Shown: positions 27,828 through 39,120, counted from the first letter of the stretch. The stretch: 64,000 nucleotides of DNA from Rudaeicoccus suwonensis (GCF_007829035.1 NZ_VIVQ01000001.1:1302001-1366000); one strand, 5' to 3'. Program-made: numbers and translations. Notes: a model not told the origin generated them from the sequence alone.

Positions 27828-30188
27828 ATGAACCGACGCATAGTGGGCGCGGCTGCCGGTACCACCGCCATGGCCGTCACCATGGTGTTCTCGGCCGGCG
27901 CAGTCGCGGCGCCGAAGGCCGCCGCACCACACCAGGCAGCCCCGGCAGTGAGTGACCCGGACGGCGTGTCGCAGCGTTCTGACGTCCTGCCGAACCCCAA
28001 GGCGGAGGCGCAGGCGAAGCTGCGCAGGGATGCCGTGGATCAGGTCGTCAAGGGCACGGCAACCGTCAAGACGGTCGGGGGCAAGAAGGTGATCGAGGTG
28101 CAGGCTCCGGAGGCCGCCACGAACGCCAAGAGCGCGCAGACCGGCAAAGCCACCAGCCAGGGTTCGAAGGGCAGCAAGGGCAAGAAGGGCAAGTACGTCG
28201 AATACGACCCCAACCGGACCACGAAGATCTTCACCACGCTGGCGGCGTTCGGCGAGCAGACCAAGCCCGCGACCGGCGGGACGGTCGGGCCGAAGCAGAA
28301 CCAGATTCCCGAGCCCGACCGCTCGGTGAACAACTCGACATACTGGGTCAAGGACTTCAGCCGTCAGCACTACCTGACCATGTTCAACGCTCCGAACAAG
28401 GAGTCGTTCACCAACTTCTACAAGGCGCAGTCGCAGGGTCGCTTCCAGGTCACGTCCGATGTGACGGACTGGGTCACGGTGCCGTACAACGAGGCGCGCT
28501 ACGGCCACAATCCCGTGGCCGGAGACGGCACCAGCGAGTCCGAAGGCTACTGGGCGTTCGTCGGCGACTCGCTGACCGCCTGGTACAACCAGCAGAAGGC
28601 GCTGGGTCGCTCGAATGCCGAAATCACCACGTATCTCAAGCAATTCGACACCTGGGACAGATACGACTTCGATGGTGACGGTAACTTCAACGAGCCCGAC
28701 GGTTACATCGACCACTACCAGGCGATCCACGCGGGTGAGGGCGAAGAGGCCGGTGGCGGGGCTCAGGGCGATGACGCGATCTGGTCGCACCGCTGGGCCG
28801 TGCAGTCCGGCGCTGGCAAGACCGGCCCCGGCTCGAACAAATCCGGTGGGGTGCAGATCGGCAACACCGGCATCTGGGTGCAGGACTACACCACCGAGCC
28901 CGAGAACGGCGGTCTCGGTGTGTTCGCGCACGAGTTCGGTCACGACCTGGGCCTGCCCGACCTCTACGACACGGCAGGCGGCGACAACAGCACCGGCTAT
29001 TGGTCGTTGATGAGCAGCGGGTCCTGGTTGAATCACGGGCAGAACGCCATCGGCGACGTGCCCGGCTACATGGGCGCCTGGGAAAAGCTGCAGCTCGGCT
29101 GGTCGGACACCCAGTCGGTGAAGTTCGGCGCCAACACGACCATCGCACTCGGCCCGGCCGATCAGGACAACAAGAACAAACCGACCGCGGTCGCGGTCAA
29201 TCTGCCCGACAAGGTGCTCACCACTCAATACGTCAAGCCCTGGTCCGGCAGCTACGAGTGGTGGAGCGGGCGTGGAGACGACCTGTCGAACTCCCTCACC
29301 CGCGACGTCGACCTGACCGCGGCAACGACGGCGTCGCTGTCGGCGGCGGTGTCATACGACATCGAGGAGGGATACGACTATCTGTACCCGCAGGTCTCGA
29401 CCAACGGAGGCACCTCCTGGACCGAGGTCGGCACCCCGATCAGCGGCACGAAGTCCGGCTGGTCGACGGTCAACTACGACCTGTCTGCGTACAAGGGCCA
29501 GAAGATCAAGTTCCGCTTCCTGTACGTCACCGACGGAGGCGTCAACCAGGCCGGCGCCTTCCTGGACGACCTGGCCCTGACCGTCGGCGACACCACGGTC
29601 ACCGACAACGTAGAGTCCGGCACCTCGGTCTGGACACCGGCCGGATTCACCCGGATGAACGGCACGACGACCGAGAGCGTCACGCGGTACTACCTGGCCG
29701 AGTATCGCCGCTACAACGGATATGACAAGACACTCAAGCAAGGGCCGTACAACTTCGGGTTCGCCGACAAGGCGGACTGGGTCGAGCACTACCCCTACCA
29801 GGACGGCCTGCTGGTGACCTACGCCAACAACGAGTTCGTCGACAACAACACGTCCGTCCACCCCGGTGGCGGACAGGTGCTGCCGGTCGATGCCAATCCG
29901 GTGCCGCTGAGCTGGCCGAACGGCACCCGGGTGAGCAACCGGATCCAGCCGTATGACGCAACGTTCGGCCTGGAGAAGACCGACGCGTTCGTCCTGCACC
30001 GCGCAGGCGGCACGTTGTTCTTCCCCGCCCGCAAGGCGGTGTCGACCTTCGACGACACCAACCCGAACAGCTACTGGTTCGAGTCCAACCCGATGGCATC
30101 GACCAAGGTCGCCGGCACCGGCACCAAGATCGCCGTCAAAGCCAAGCAGGGCGACGGTCTGAAGGTCGCCGTGTCGTTCCAACGGTGA
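27828..30188 (+). CDS. secreted M6 (immune inhibitor A-type) metalloprotease
   Basis: 786 aa with a Sec signal peptide (MNRRIVGAAAGTTAMAVTM...SAGAVAA, cleavage near 28). A Lys/Ala-rich propeptide region follows. The zinc motif HEFGHDLGLPDLYD is at 368-381 (HExxH variant with downstream Asp), preceded by DGNFNEPDGYIDHYQAIHAGEG. The second half has beta-rich MAM/jelly-roll-like segments (SYDIEEGYDYLYPQVSTNGG...FLDDLAL). Members degrade host or substrate proteins outside the cell. GAAGGAGAG gives a strong ribosome site. AT-rich sequence at 27715-27745 upstream is a likely promoter region. Confidence 0.9.
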   Translation: MNRRIVGAAAGTTAMAVTMVFSAGAVAAPKAAAPHQAAPAVSDPDGVSQRSDVLPNPKAEAQAKLRRDAVDQVVKGTATVKTVGGKKVIEVQAPEAATNAKSAQTGKATSQGSKGSKGKKGKYVEYDPNRTTKIFTTLAAFGEQTKPATGGTVGPKQNQIPEPDRSVNNSTYWVKDFSRQHYLTMFNAPNKESFTNFYKAQSQGRFQVTSDVTDWVTVPYNEARYGHNPVAGDGTSESEGYWAFVGDSLTAWYNQQKALGRSNAEITTYLKQFDTWDRYDFDGDGNFNEPDGYIDHYQAIHAGEGEEAGGGAQGDDAIWSHRWAVQSGAGKTGPGSNKSGGVQIGNTGIWVQDYTTEPENGGLGVFAHEFGHDLGLPDLYDTAGGDNSTGYWSLMSSGSWLNHGQNAIGDVPGYMGAWEKLQLGWSDTQSVKFGANTTIALGPADQDNKNKPTAVAVNLPDKVLTTQYVKPWSGSYEWWSGRGDDLSNSLTRDVDLTAATTASLSAAVSYDIEEGYDYLYPQVSTNGGTSWTEVGTPISGTKSGWSTVNYDLSAYKGQKIKFRFLYVTDGGVNQAGAFLDDLALTVGDTTVTDNVESGTSVWTPAGFTRMNGTTTESVTRYYLAEYRRYNGYDKTLKQGPYNFGFADKADWVEHYPYQDGLLVTYANNEFVDNNTSVHPGGGQVLPVDANPVPLSWPNGTRVSNRIQPYDATFGLEKTDAFVLHRAGGTLFFPARKAVSTFDDTNPNSYWFESNPMASTKVAGTGTKIAVKAKQGDGLKVAVSFQR

Positions 30189-30212
30189 CCACACGCTGAC
30201 GCGATCACCCGT

Positions 30213-30247
30213 GATGCGCCCCGGAGCTCATGGCTCCGGGGCGCATC
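30213..30247 (+). terminator. Rho-independent terminator after the M6 protease
   Basis: GATGCGCCCCGGAGC pairs perfectly with GCTCCGGGGCGCATC around a five-base loop (TCATG), a 15-bp GC-rich stem starting 24 bases after the stop codon. It separates the protease from glnA2. Confidence 0.88.
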
Positions 30248-30296
30248 GTGCGTCCCGGCTGATGCGTGGTCTGCTCCGGTAAGGCAGGATCGGCCC

Positions 30297-31634
30297 ATGG
30301 ACCGTCAGCAGGAGTATGTCCTCCGCACCATCGAAGAGCGCGACATCCGTTTCATCCGGCTCTGGTTCACCGACGTGCTCGGCACCTTGAAGTCGGTCGC
30401 CGTCGCACCGGCCGAATTGGAGGGGGCCTTCGCCGAGGGCATCGGCTTCGACGGCAGCTCCATCGAAGGCCTGGCCCGGGTCTTCGAGGCGGACATGCTG
30501 GTGCTTCCCGACGCCGACAGCTTCCAGGTGTTGCCCTGGCGCGGTGAAAACCCCGGCACCGCAAGGATGTTCGCCGACATACAGCTGCCGGACGGATCCG
30601 CGAGCCTGGCCGACCCGCGGCACGTGCTCAAGCGGGCACTGGCGCAGGCCAGCGACAAAGGGCTCACGTTCTACACCCACCCCGAGATCGAGTTCTATCT
30701 CTTCGAAAAAACCCTCGCGCCCGGGCAGCCGCCGACGCCCGTCGACACCGCCGGCTTCTTCGACCACGTGCCGCATGGCACCGGTCACGACTTCCGACGC
30801 TCGGCCATCTCGATGCTGGAGCAGATGGGCATCTCGGTCGAGTTCTCCCACCACGAGGCCGGCCCCGGCCAGAACGAGATCGACCTGCGATATGCCGATG
30901 CCCTGTCGACGGCCGACAACATCATGACCTTCCGCACTGTCATCAAGGAGGTCGCGCTCGAGCAGGGCATCTTCGCTTCCTTCATGCCCAAGCCGCTGGC
31001 CGACGCGCCAGGGTCGGGCATGCACACCCACCTGTCGTTGTTCGAAGGCGACCGCAATGCGTTCTACGAAGCCGGCGCGCCATACCAATTGTCAACGACG
31101 GCAAAGGCGTTCATCGCCGGGATCCTGCACCACGCAGGCGAGATCAGTGCAGTGACCAACCAGTGGGTCAACTCCTACAAGCGGATCTGGAGCGGCGCCG
31201 AGGCACCGGCTCATGTGTGCTGGGGGCACAACAACCGCAGCGCGATGATCCGCGTGCCGATGTACAAGCCGACCAAGGGCCAGAGCACCCGCATCGAGAT
31301 CCGCTCCATCGACGCCTCCGCCAACCCCTACCTTGCCTACGCCGTCGTGCTCGCCGCAGGGATGAAGGGCATCGACGAGGGCTACGAATTGCCGCCCGAG
31401 GCCGAGGACGACGTCTGGAATCTCACCGACCGCGAGCGCCGCGCCATGGGCATCGAGCCGCTGCCGGCCTCGCTCGACCACGCCGTCCATCTGATGGAGC
31501 GCAGCGAACTCGTAGCCGAGACCCTCGGCGAACACGTCTTCGACTTCTTCCTGCGCAACAAGCGCGCCGAATGGGCGGGCTACCGCGACCAGGTCACCCA
31601 GTTCGAACTGGACCACTACCTGACCCGGTTGTGA
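30297..31634 (+). CDS. glnA2: glutamine synthetase, GlnA2-type
   Basis: 445-aa type I synthetase condensing glutamate and ammonia with ATP. Key signatures are GFDGSSIEG, the metal and glutamate site motifs HHEAGPGQNEID and MHTHLSLF, and the ATP-site KPTKGQSTRIEIRSID. Tyr363 in the GYELPPEAED loop occupies the position of the adenylylated tyrosine of enterobacterial GlnA (NLYDLPPEE), so control by the adjacent GlnE is plausible. Gene order and size match mycobacterial glnA2-glnE. The stop overlaps glnE by four bases. Confidence 0.92.
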   Translation: MDRQQEYVLRTIEERDIRFIRLWFTDVLGTLKSVAVAPAELEGAFAEGIGFDGSSIEGLARVFEADMLVLPDADSFQVLPWRGENPGTARMFADIQLPDGSASLADPRHVLKRALAQASDKGLTFYTHPEIEFYLFEKTLAPGQPPTPVDTAGFFDHVPHGTGHDFRRSAISMLEQMGISVEFSHHEAGPGQNEIDLRYADALSTADNIMTFRTVIKEVALEQGIFASFMPKPLADAPGSGMHTHLSLFEGDRNAFYEAGAPYQLSTTAKAFIAGILHHAGEISAVTNQWVNSYKRIWSGAEAPAHVCWGHNNRSAMIRVPMYKPTKGQSTRIEIRSIDASANPYLAYAVVLAAGMKGIDEGYELPPEAEDDVWNLTDRERRAMGIEPLPASLDHAVHLMERSELVAETLGEHVFDFFLRNKRAEWAGYRDQVTQFELDHYLTRL

Positions 31635-34621
31635 GCCCGGCTGCCAGCGCGTCCCGCCGCACGTCGTTCGTCCGTGCGGGATTCGCCGACCCCGACCGCG
31701 CCATACAACTGCTGGACGAATTGCAGGCGCCGGACGAGTTCGTCGGGGCGCTGTCGAAGGCAGCCTCACCCGACGGTGCGCTGCTCGGACTCGTGCGTCT
31801 GCGCGAAGCCCTACCGGCCGACGAGCGAGAGGTTGCCGAGCAGCTGCTGACCGACGACGACACCGGGCGGTGCCGACTCGTGCAGCTGCTGGGCGCCTCG
31901 TCGGCGCTGACCGACCATCTGGTGCGACATCCCGAGCAGTGGCGCGACGTCGTGGCCTCCCGGGTCGCCACCCGGGAGGAGTTGTATGCCGCGCTGCGCG
32001 GTGCCGTCGGCGAACTCACCGGCACCGAGGCGTATGACGCGCTGCGCGTGGCCTACCGACGGCAGCTGATCCAGATCGCCGCCGTCGACGTCACCAGCGA
32101 CGCCATCGAGCAACTGCCGGTCATCGCCGAGGCGCTGGCAGATCTGGCCGGCGCAGCGGTCGCGGCGGCGCTGGAGGTGGCGCGGCATACGGTCGCCGAC
32201 TCCGACGCCTGCCGACTCACGGTCATCGGCATGGGCAAGTGCGGCGGTCGCGAACTCAACTACATCAGCGACGTCGACGTGATCTTCGTGGCCGAGCCGG
32301 CCGACGGCGAGGTGGAGGAGAACGCGCTCACGGTCGGCACTGCGCTCGCGACCGAGGTGATGCGCGCCTGCTCGGTGTCGACGGGCGAGGGCAACCTGTG
32401 GCAGGTCGACCCGGCGCTGCGGCCGGAGGGCAAGCAGGGCCCGCTGGTGCGGACCGTCGACTCGCACCGCATGTATTACGAGCGCTGGGCCAAGACGTGG
32501 GAGTTCCAGGCGCTGCTCAAGGCCCGCCCGATCGCGGGGGATGAGCAGATCGGGCAGGACTATCTCGACGCCGTGATGCCACAGGTATGGCGCGCGGCCC
32601 ACCGCGAGAACTTCGTCGAGGACGTGCAGGCCATGCGCCGGCGGGTCGAACAGCATGTGCCGGCGGCGGAGGCGGACCGTCAGCTGAAGCTGGGGCCGGG
32701 CGGGCTGCGCGACATCGAGTTCAGCATGCAACTGCTGCAACTGGTGCATGGGCGCACCGACGACCGCCTGCGGCACCGCTCGACGCTCGCGGCCATCGAG
32801 GCGTTGTCGCGTGGCGGCTACATCGGGCGCGTCGACGCGCACGAGTTGGACGAGGCCTACCGGCGGTTGCGTGTGCTCGAACACCGCATCCAGTTGTCGC
32901 GGATGCGCCGCACCCACCTGATGCCGACGAGCGAGGCCGACCTGCGGGCGTTGGGCCGTTCGATGGGCTTGCGGGTCAACCCCGCCGAGGCCGTGGTGAC
33001 GATGTGGCGCGACCAGGCCAGGGACGTCCGGCGGCTGCACGAGCGCATCTTCTATCGCCCGCTGCTGTCGGCCGTTGCCCGCTTGTCGACCGACGACGCG
33101 AAGCTGTCGACCGCCAGCGCCCAGGACAGATTCGCGGCGCTGGGTTTCCGGGATGCTCCAGGAGCGATGCGGCACATCGAGGCGCTCACCACGGGAGTCA
33201 GCCGGCGCGCCGCGATCCAGCGGACGCTGCTGCCGGTGATGCTGCAGTGGTTCGCCGAAGAGGTCGATCCCGACCTGGGGCTGCTGTCCTTCCGCCGGCT
33301 CAGCGACGAACTGGGCTCGACGCCGTGGTTCCTGAAGATGCTGCGCGACGAGGGACGTGCCGCCGAGATCCTCGCCAAGGTGCTGGCCAGCGGTCGGTAT
33401 GTCGGGCAGATGCTCGAGCGCGCCCCGTCGGCAGTCGCGGTCTTCGGCAGCAAGGACGCGCGCGTGCCGCTCACCCGAGCCCAGCTGTTGACCACGATGA
33501 GCGCGGCCATCACCAGACAGGGCGATGATGAAGCGGCACTGCTCGCCATACGCTCCGCGCGTCGCTCCGAGCTCATCCGCATCGCGGTCGCGGACCTGAC
33601 GCAGACGCTGGAGCTTGACGATCTCGAGCTCGCGCTGACCGACCTGACCTGCGCCACGCTGCAGGGCGCCCTGGATGTCGCGATCCGGCATGTCGAGAAT
33701 GACGTCGGCACGCAGCTGTCGACGCGGATCGCCATCATCGGCATGGGCCGTCTCGGCGGGCGCGAGCTGGGGTATTCCAGCGATGCCGACGTGATGTTCG
33801 TGCATGATCCGCTGCCCGGCGCGGACGCGCAGCAGGCGCAGTCGCACGCCGAACAGGTGGTGGCCTTCCTGCGGTCCGGGCTGATGGCGAGCGGTCCCGA
33901 TCCCGCCCTCGGTGTCGACGCCGATCTGCGACCGGAGGGCAAGGCAGGACCGCTCGTGCGGACGCTCGCGTCCTACGCGGGCTATTACGAGCGCTGGTCG
34001 GAGGGCTGGGAGGCGCAGGCGTTGCTTCGCGCCACCCCGGTGGCCGGCGACGAGGCGCTCGGCACAGCGTTCACCGACCTGATCGACCCGCTGCGGTGGC
34101 CGGAGGGCGGCATCTCCGAGCAGGCGGTGCGGTCGATGCGCCTGCTCAAGGCCCGTATGGAGGCCGAACGTATTCCGCGCGGCGGGGATGTGCGCACCCA
34201 CTTCAAGCTGGGCCGGGGCGGCCTGTCCGATGTCGAGTGGACGGTGCAGATGCTGCAGATGCAACACGCTCACGAGATCCCCGGGCTACGCCACCCGGGC
34301 ACGATGACGCCCTTGCGAGTGCTGGCCGAACATGGCTTGCTCGATGCAGAAGAGGCAACTGCGTTGCGCGAATCATGGTGTCTGGCAACACGATTGCGTA
34401 ACGCGTCGGTGCTGTGGCGAGGACGGCCGGTGGACTCGTTGCCGAGCAGGATGACCGACGCCGACGGCATCGCGCGGATCCTCGGGGGCCCGGTCGGGTC
34501 CGGTCACGACTTGGCCCAGCAGTATCTGCGGGTGGCCCGCCGGGCCCGGCAGGTCGTCGAGCGCAGGTTCTACGGAACCGACCCCGAGGACGACCTCGAG
34601 CACGAGCCCACCCGCTGCTGA
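31631..34621 (+). CDS. glnE: glutamine synthetase adenylyltransferase/adenylyl-removing enzyme
   Basis: 996-aa bifunctional nucleotidyltransferase that adds AMP to, or removes it from, glutamine synthetase. It has two copies of the GG-x-E-L-x3-SD-x-D signature: [20 protein letters not shown] near residue 200 (adenylyl removal) and [20 protein letters not shown] near 703 (transfer). Each is followed by an RPEGKxGPLVRT motif and a helical domain. The GTG start at 31631 forms a GTGA overlap with glnA2; longer upstream frame is antisense-like filler inside glnA2. A small CCGGCT/AGCCGG hairpin lies 20 bases downstream. Confidence 0.95.
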   Translation: MSPAASASRRTSFVRAGFADPDRAIQLLDELQAPDEFVGALSKAASPDGALLGLVRLREALPADEREVAEQLLTDDDTGRCRLVQLLGASSALTDHLVRHPEQWRDVVASRVATREELYAALRGAVGELTGTEAYDALRVAYRRQLIQIAAVDVTSDAIEQLPVIAEALADLAGAAVAAALEVARHTVADSDACRLTVIGMGKCGGRELNYISDVDVIFVAEPADGEVEENALTVGTALATEVMRACSVSTGEGNLWQVDPALRPEGKQGPLVRTVDSHRMYYERWAKTWEFQALLKARPIAGDEQIGQDYLDAVMPQVWRAAHRENFVEDVQAMRRRVEQHVPAAEADRQLKLGPGGLRDIEFSMQLLQLVHGRTDDRLRHRSTLAAIEALSRGGYIGRVDAHELDEAYRRLRVLEHRIQLSRMRRTHLMPTSEADLRALGRSMGLRVNPAEAVVTMWRDQARDVRRLHERIFYRPLLSAVARLSTDDAKLSTASAQDRFAALGFRDAPGAMRHIEALTTGVSRRAAIQRTLLPVMLQWFAEEVDPDLGLLSFRRLSDELGSTPWFLKMLRDEGRAAEILAKVLASGRYVGQMLERAPSAVAVFGSKDARVPLTRAQLLTTMSAAITRQGDDEAALLAIRSARRSELIRIAVADLTQTLELDDLELALTDLTCATLQGALDVAIRHVENDVGTQLSTRIAIIGMGRLGGRELGYSSDADVMFVHDPLPGADAQQAQSHAEQVVAFLRSGLMASGPDPALGVDADLRPEGKAGPLVRTLASYAGYYERWSEGWEAQALLRATPVAGDEALGTAFTDLIDPLRWPEGGISEQAVRSMRLLKARMEAERIPRGGDVRTHFKLGRGGLSDVEWTVQMLQMQHAHEIPGLRHPGTMTPLRVLAEHGLLDAEEATALRESWCLATRLRNASVLWRGRPVDSLPSRMTDADGIARILGGPVGSGHDLAQQYLRVARRARQVVERRFYGTDPEDDLEHEPTRC

Positions 34622-34764
34622 CCCGCTCACCGAGGCGCGTCCGGCTCGCAGCCGGTTCAGGTCTGCGCCCACGGCAGCAACGTTGCCGGCGGGCGGTGCA
34701 CCTCTGGTGCCCGACGAACGGACGTCCCGGCGCCGCTGTAGCGGACTTGCCTAAACTCGGTGAC

Positions 34765-36111
34765 GTGATTTCTCGCCTCGATCTGCGTGGTGCCGCACTG
34801 TCCAGCCTGGACGCGCGCGCCCTGCGCACCACCCTGCCCCGTGCCGAGTTCGACGTCGAAGCCGCCTTGGCGACCGTGCGGCCGATCTGCGAGCAGGTTC
34901 ATCATGGCGGCGTCGAAGCCTTGCTGGAGCTGGGGGAGAAGTTCGACCGGGTGCGGCCGACCAGTCTGCGGGTGCCGGCGGCGGTCATTGCAGCTGCACT
35001 GGACCAGCTCGATCCGGCTGTGCGCGCGGCGCTGGAGGAATCCATCCGCCGCGCCCGCACGGTGCACGAGGACCAGCGCCGGATCGACACCACCACTCAG
35101 GTCGTGCCGGGGGGCACCGTCACCGAGCGATGGGTGCCGGTGGACCGCGTCGGCCTCTACGTGCCCGGTGGTGTCGCGGTCTACCCCAGCAGCGTCGTGA
35201 TGAACGTCGTCCCGGCGCAGGTGGCCGGTGTCGGGTCGCTCGCGGTGACCAGTCCGCCGCAGGCCACCAACACCGGCGTGTTCGCCGGCTACCCGCACCC
35301 GACGATCCTCGCGGCGTGCGCGCTGCTCGGCGTCGACGAGGTCTTCGCAGCCGGAGGCGCGCAGGCGATCGCGATGTTCGCGTATGGCGCAGCCGACGCC
35401 GACGGCACCGTCGTCTGCGAGCCGGTGACGCTGGTCACCGGCCCTGGCAACATCTACGTGGCTGCCGCCAAGCGCCTGCTCAAGGGGCTCATCGGCATCG
35501 ACGCGGAAGCCGGCCCGACCGAGATCGCGATCCTCGCCGACGACAGCGCCGACGCCGAACTTGTTGCGGCAGACCTCATCTCGCAGGCCGAACACGACGA
35601 TCTTGCAGCGTCGGTGCTGGTCACCGACAGCACCGACCTGGCCGATCGCGTGGTCGCGGCGTTGGAGCGCCGCTCGGCGCTGACGAAGCACACCGTGCGG
35701 GTCAATACAGCCCTCGGTGGCCGCCAGTCGGGGATCGTGCTGGTCGACGGGCTCGACGAGGGCATCCGCGTGGTCGACGCCTACGGCGCCGAGCACCTTG
35801 AGATTCAGACCCGCGATGCGTCTGCCGTCGCGGCCCGGATCCGCAATGCCGGTGCGATCTTCGTCGGCGACTATGCGCCGGTGAGCTTGGGCGATTATGC
35901 GGCCGGCTCCAATCACGTGCTGCCCACCGGTGGCTGCGCCTGCCACAGCAGCGGGCTTTCGGTGCAGTCCTTTCTGCGTGGCATCCACGTCGTCGACTAC
36001 TCCCGTGACGCGCTCGCCGATGTGGCGGATGTCGTCGTGACCCTCGCCAACGCGGAGGATCTGCCGGCTCACGGCGAGGCGGTCACCGCACGATTCCCGA
36101 CGGCGCAGTGA
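34765..36111 (+). CDS. hisD: histidinol dehydrogenase
   Basis: 448 aa; the last two steps of histidine synthesis (histidinol to histidine, NAD+, zinc). It shows [64 protein letters not shown] and the catalytic [15 protein letters not shown] (34752-34757) precedes the GTG by seven bases and there is no ribosome site, so the operon mRNA may be leaderless. It leads a run of seven tightly packed genes; its stop overlaps hisC by GTGA. Confidence 0.95.
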   Translation: MISRLDLRGAALSSLDARALRTTLPRAEFDVEAALATVRPICEQVHHGGVEALLELGEKFDRVRPTSLRVPAAVIAAALDQLDPAVRAALEESIRRARTVHEDQRRIDTTTQVVPGGTVTERWVPVDRVGLYVPGGVAVYPSSVVMNVVPAQVAGVGSLAVTSPPQATNTGVFAGYPHPTILAACALLGVDEVFAAGGAQAIAMFAYGAADADGTVVCEPVTLVTGPGNIYVAAAKRLLKGLIGIDAEAGPTEIAILADDSADAELVAADLISQAEHDDLAASVLVTDSTDLADRVVAALERRSALTKHTVRVNTALGGRQSGIVLVDGLDEGIRVVDAYGAEHLEIQTRDASAVAARIRNAGAIFVGDYAPVSLGDYAAGSNHVLPTGGCACHSSGLSVQSFLRGIHVVDYSRDALADVADVVVTLANAEDLPAHGEAVTARFPTAQ

Positions 36112-37217
36112 GCGAGCTCGCCGGCCTGATCCGCCCTGATCTGCAGGGACGGACGCCATACGGCGCGCCGCAGTTGGCCGTGCCGGTCGCACTCAACACC
36201 AACGAGTCGTCCTATGACGTGCCACCGGAGGTCGTCGACGCGATCAGCGCAGCGGTAACGGCCGAGGCCGCGCACCTGAATCGCTATCCGGATCGCGAAT
36301 TCGTCCGGTTACGAGAGCGACTCGCGGCATACGTGCACCGCACGACGGGATGCCCGGTCAGCGCCGAGCAGGTGTGGGCGGGCAATGGTTCGAACGAGGT
36401 GCTGCAGCACGTCGTGCAGGCATTCGGTGGCCCGGGCCGCGTGGCACTCGGTTTCACACCGTCGTATTCGATGCACCCGATCATCAGCGAGGGCATCGGC
36501 ACGACCTGGGTGGATGGTCTGCGCGGCCGTGACCCGGGCCGCTTCGATGTCGATGCCGACCTGGCGGTCGAGCAGGTGCAGCGGCACGATCCGGACGTCG
36601 TCTTCCTGTGCTCACCCAACAATCCGACCGGCACTTCCTTGGACCTGTCGGTGGTTGAGCGGGTCTACGAGGCAGCGCCACACAGTGTCGTGGTGGTGGA
36701 CGAGGCGTATGCCGAGTTCGCCCGGCCCGGCACGCCGAGCGCGGTCTCGCTGCTGCCGGGTCGCCCTCGCCTGGTCGTCACCCGCACGATGTCGAAGGCG
36801 TTCGCATTCGCCGGTGTACGTCTCGGATACCTCGCTGCCGACACCGAGTTCACCGATCTCATGCGGCTGGTGCGACTGCCCTACCACCTCTCGAGTGTCA
36901 CCCAGGCGATCGCCTGCGCGGCCCTCGACCACGCAGACCTCATGCTCGCCACGGTCGAAGCCGTCAAGCAGACCCGCGACGAGTTGGTGTCGGGCTGTAT
37001 GGCGCTCGGCCTGGTCCCGGTGCCCAGCGATGCGAACTTCGTGCTGGTGGGCGGATTCGCTGACGAACGCGCGTCGTGGCAGGCTCTCCTCGACCGGGGC
37101 GTGCTGGTGCGCGATGTCGGGATCCGGCACCACCTGCGGATCACTGCCGGCACACCCGCGGAGAACGCCGCCGTCCTGGACGCGCTGCGTGTCGTCACCG
37201 AAGGAGAATCAGCATGA
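36108..37217 (+). CDS. hisC: histidinol-phosphate aminotransferase
   Basis: 369-aa fold-type I PLP enzyme converting imidazole acetol-phosphate to histidinol-phosphate. Lys230 in [16 protein letters not shown] binds PLP, with [20 protein letters not shown] and the N-terminal [12 protein letters not shown] typical of HisC. It starts with GTG inside the hisD stop and overlaps hisB by ATGA. Confidence 0.94.
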   Translation: MSELAGLIRPDLQGRTPYGAPQLAVPVALNTNESSYDVPPEVVDAISAAVTAEAAHLNRYPDREFVRLRERLAAYVHRTTGCPVSAEQVWAGNGSNEVLQHVVQAFGGPGRVALGFTPSYSMHPIISEGIGTTWVDGLRGRDPGRFDVDADLAVEQVQRHDPDVVFLCSPNNPTGTSLDLSVVERVYEAAPHSVVVVDEAYAEFARPGTPSAVSLLPGRPRLVVTRTMSKAFAFAGVRLGYLAADTEFTDLMRLVRLPYHLSSVTQAIACAALDHADLMLATVEAVKQTRDELVSGCMALGLVPVPSDANFVLVGGFADERASWQALLDRGVLVRDVGIRHHLRITAGTPAENAAVLDALRVVTEGESA

Positions 37218-37819
37218 CCGAACACCGCACCGCACACCTGCAGCGTGCGACCAAGGAGAGCCAGGTCGACCTGTGGCTCGACCTCGACGGAACCGGTGTC
37301 AGCGAGATCTCCACCGGCGTGCGCTTCTACGACCACATGCTCGACAGCTTCGCCCGGCACAGCCTGATCGACCTGCGCATCACGGCGACCGGTGATCTCG
37401 ACGTCGACGCCCACCACACGGTCGAGGACACCGCCATCGTGCTCGGCCAGGCGCTGCGGCAGGCGCTCGGCGACAAGTCGGGCATCTCTCGCTTCGGCGA
37501 CGCGAGCGTGCCGCTGGACGAGGCGCTCGTCCACGCTGTCGTCGACGTCGCCGGTCGTCCTTACTGCGTGCACGAGGGTGAACCGGACGGCCAGGTCTAC
37601 GCGATCATCGGCGGCGACTACACAGGTGCGCTGACGCGGCATGTGCTCGAGAGCTTCGCCTTCCACGCGGCCATCGCGCTGCACGTGCGGGTGCTGTCAG
37701 GTCGCGATCCGCACCACATCGTCGAGGCGCAGTTCAAAGCGGTCGCCCGCGCGGTGCGCGCAGCGGTCGCGATCGATCCACGTGTCGTCGGTGTACCCAG
37801 CGCCAAGGGAGCGCTGTAA
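37214..37819 (+). CDS. hisB: imidazoleglycerol-phosphate dehydratase
   Basis: 201-aa manganese enzyme, monofunctional as in actinobacteria. The metal motifs [10 protein letters not shown] and the second-site [25 protein letters not shown] are intact, with [15 protein letters not shown] near the N-terminus. The ATG overlaps the hisC stop by four bases and is preceded by AAGGAG. Confidence 0.96.
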   Translation: MTEHRTAHLQRATKESQVDLWLDLDGTGVSEISTGVRFYDHMLDSFARHSLIDLRITATGDLDVDAHHTVEDTAIVLGQALRQALGDKSGISRFGDASVPLDEALVHAVVDVAGRPYCVHEGEPDGQVYAIIGGDYTGALTRHVLESFAFHAAIALHVRVLSGRDPHHIVEAQFKAVARAVRAAVAIDPRVVGVPSAKGAL

Positions 37820-37823
37820 GCCC

Positions 37824-38447
37824 ATGCCGTCCGCGAGCGCTGAGCGCCGTGGGGTCGTGCTGGTGCACGGCGACGCCAGGACGACGACGTCGTGGGTGCG
37901 CCAGGGCCTGGTGCCGTCATACGTCGTGCCGTTGGCAGGCTGGACGGCCGTGGTGCCCGGGGGAGACGCGCAGGCGGTTGCGCCATACGACGCGACATTG
38001 ACCGTGATGGCCAACCGGCCTGTGCCCGGTCGGCTGCGAAATGCGTTGGGATTCTTCGAGATCGACAAGCGCGCGGTGGTTGTGGTGCATCCTCGCGGCT
38101 GGCGGGCGCTGCCACGGTGGCTGGTGTGGATGCCCGGCCGCGGGGTGACCAAGGTGCCGTCGTTGCCGGTGGCGCGGCCCGGCGATCTGACGACGGCGGC
38201 CGGGGTGGTGCCGGGTGCGGCGGGCCAGGTGCGTGAGATTCTGGCCGATCGCGGTGCGGCCGCACTCGATGTGCTCAGCGATCTGATGGCAGCGCTGGCG
38301 CTGCCCGGTGGTGAGCTGCTGTTCGGGCGCCTCGCGCAGCAGGCACAGGACGCGACTCTGGTCGAGCCGGACCGCAAGGCGGTGCGGAGGTTTGCCCGAG
38401 TCACCAGTGAAGACAACGAGATTCGCACCGAGATGGAGCAACTGTGA
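37824..38447 (+). CDS. conserved hypothetical protein inside the his operon
   Basis: 207 aa, not recognised. It begins MPSASAERRGVVLVHGDAR and continues with short hydrophobic strands (LVPSYVVPLAGWTAVVPGG, DATLTVMANRPVP, RAVVVVHPRGWR). There is a helical C-terminus (LDVLSDLMAALALPGGELL to [14 protein letters not shown]) but no signal peptide or membrane segment. It stands four bases after hisB and overlaps hisH by GTGA, so it is made at the same level as the histidine enzymes. A role in the pathway or its control is possible but unproven. Confidence 0.75.
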   Translation: MPSASAERRGVVLVHGDARTTTSWVRQGLVPSYVVPLAGWTAVVPGGDAQAVAPYDATLTVMANRPVPGRLRNALGFFEIDKRAVVVVHPRGWRALPRWLVWMPGRGVTKVPSLPVARPGDLTTAAGVVPGAAGQVREILADRGAAALDVLSDLMAALALPGGELLFGRLAQQAQDATLVEPDRKAVRRFARVTSEDNEIRTEMEQL

Positions 38448-39079
38448 CCCGCCGGGTGGTCGTGCTGGATTACGGCAGCGGCAATGTCCGCTCCGTCGTG
38501 CGGATGCTGCAGCGCGTGGGCGCGCAGGTCGAGCTCACTGCCGATCACACTGCGGCGGTCGAGGCGGACGGGCTCTATGTGCCTGGTGTCGGAGCATTTC
38601 ACGCCTGTATGTCGGGGCTCGTCGGTGCCGGCGGTGATGCGATCATCGCGCAGCGGCTGGCCCTCGGTCGGCCGGTGCTGGGTGTGTGCGTCGGTTTCCA
38701 GGTTCTTTTCGAAGGATCCACCGAGCCGACCACGATCAGCCCGGCGCCACCAGGGCTGGGGTTGTTCAGCGGCGTCGTGCGTCGGCTTGATGCGCCGGTC
38801 GTGCCGCACATGGGTTGGTCCGGGGTGCGCGGTGCCGCGGGGTCGGTGCTGCTGGAGGGCATCGCCGACCAACGGTTCTACTTCGTCCACTCGTATGCCG
38901 CGACCGAAGCCCCGGTGTCCCGTGAAGCCGGTGCCGACCACATGGTGACCTGGGCCGTGCACGGCGAGCCGTTCATCGCCGCGATCGAGGCCGGCCCACT
39001 TGCCGGCACCCAGTTCCATCCGGAGAAGTCCGGTGACGCCGGAGCGCAGCTGCTGCGCAACTGGCTGGCTGCGCTCTGA
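38444..39079 (+). CDS. hisH: imidazole glycerol phosphate synthase, glutaminase subunit
   Basis: 211-aa class I glutamine amidotransferase supplying ammonia to HisF. Nucleophile Cys82 is in [11 protein letters not shown], and the His192/Glu194 pair in QFHPEKSG completes the triad. [13 protein letters not shown] is the standard N-terminus. It starts with GTG in a GTGA overlap. hisF is not in the window; 41 bases separate it from priA. Confidence 0.95.
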   Translation: MTRRVVVLDYGSGNVRSVVRMLQRVGAQVELTADHTAAVEADGLYVPGVGAFHACMSGLVGAGGDAIIAQRLALGRPVLGVCVGFQVLFEGSTEPTTISPAPPGLGLFSGVVRRLDAPVVPHMGWSGVRGAAGSVLLEGIADQRFYFVHSYAATEAPVSREAGADHMVTWAVHGEPFIAAIEAGPLAGTQFHPEKSGDAGAQLLRNWLAAL

Positions 39080-39120
39080 CGCGCCCGGGCCCGAGAAGTC
39101 TTGTGAGTAAAGGAGATTCG

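Noticed and set aside
31811-34273. 820-codon open frame opposite glnE (and a 522-codon one opposite the M6 protease at 27660-29228)
   Set aside because: Both mirror well-supported genes and show only compositional filler; no motifs, ribosome sites or promoters.
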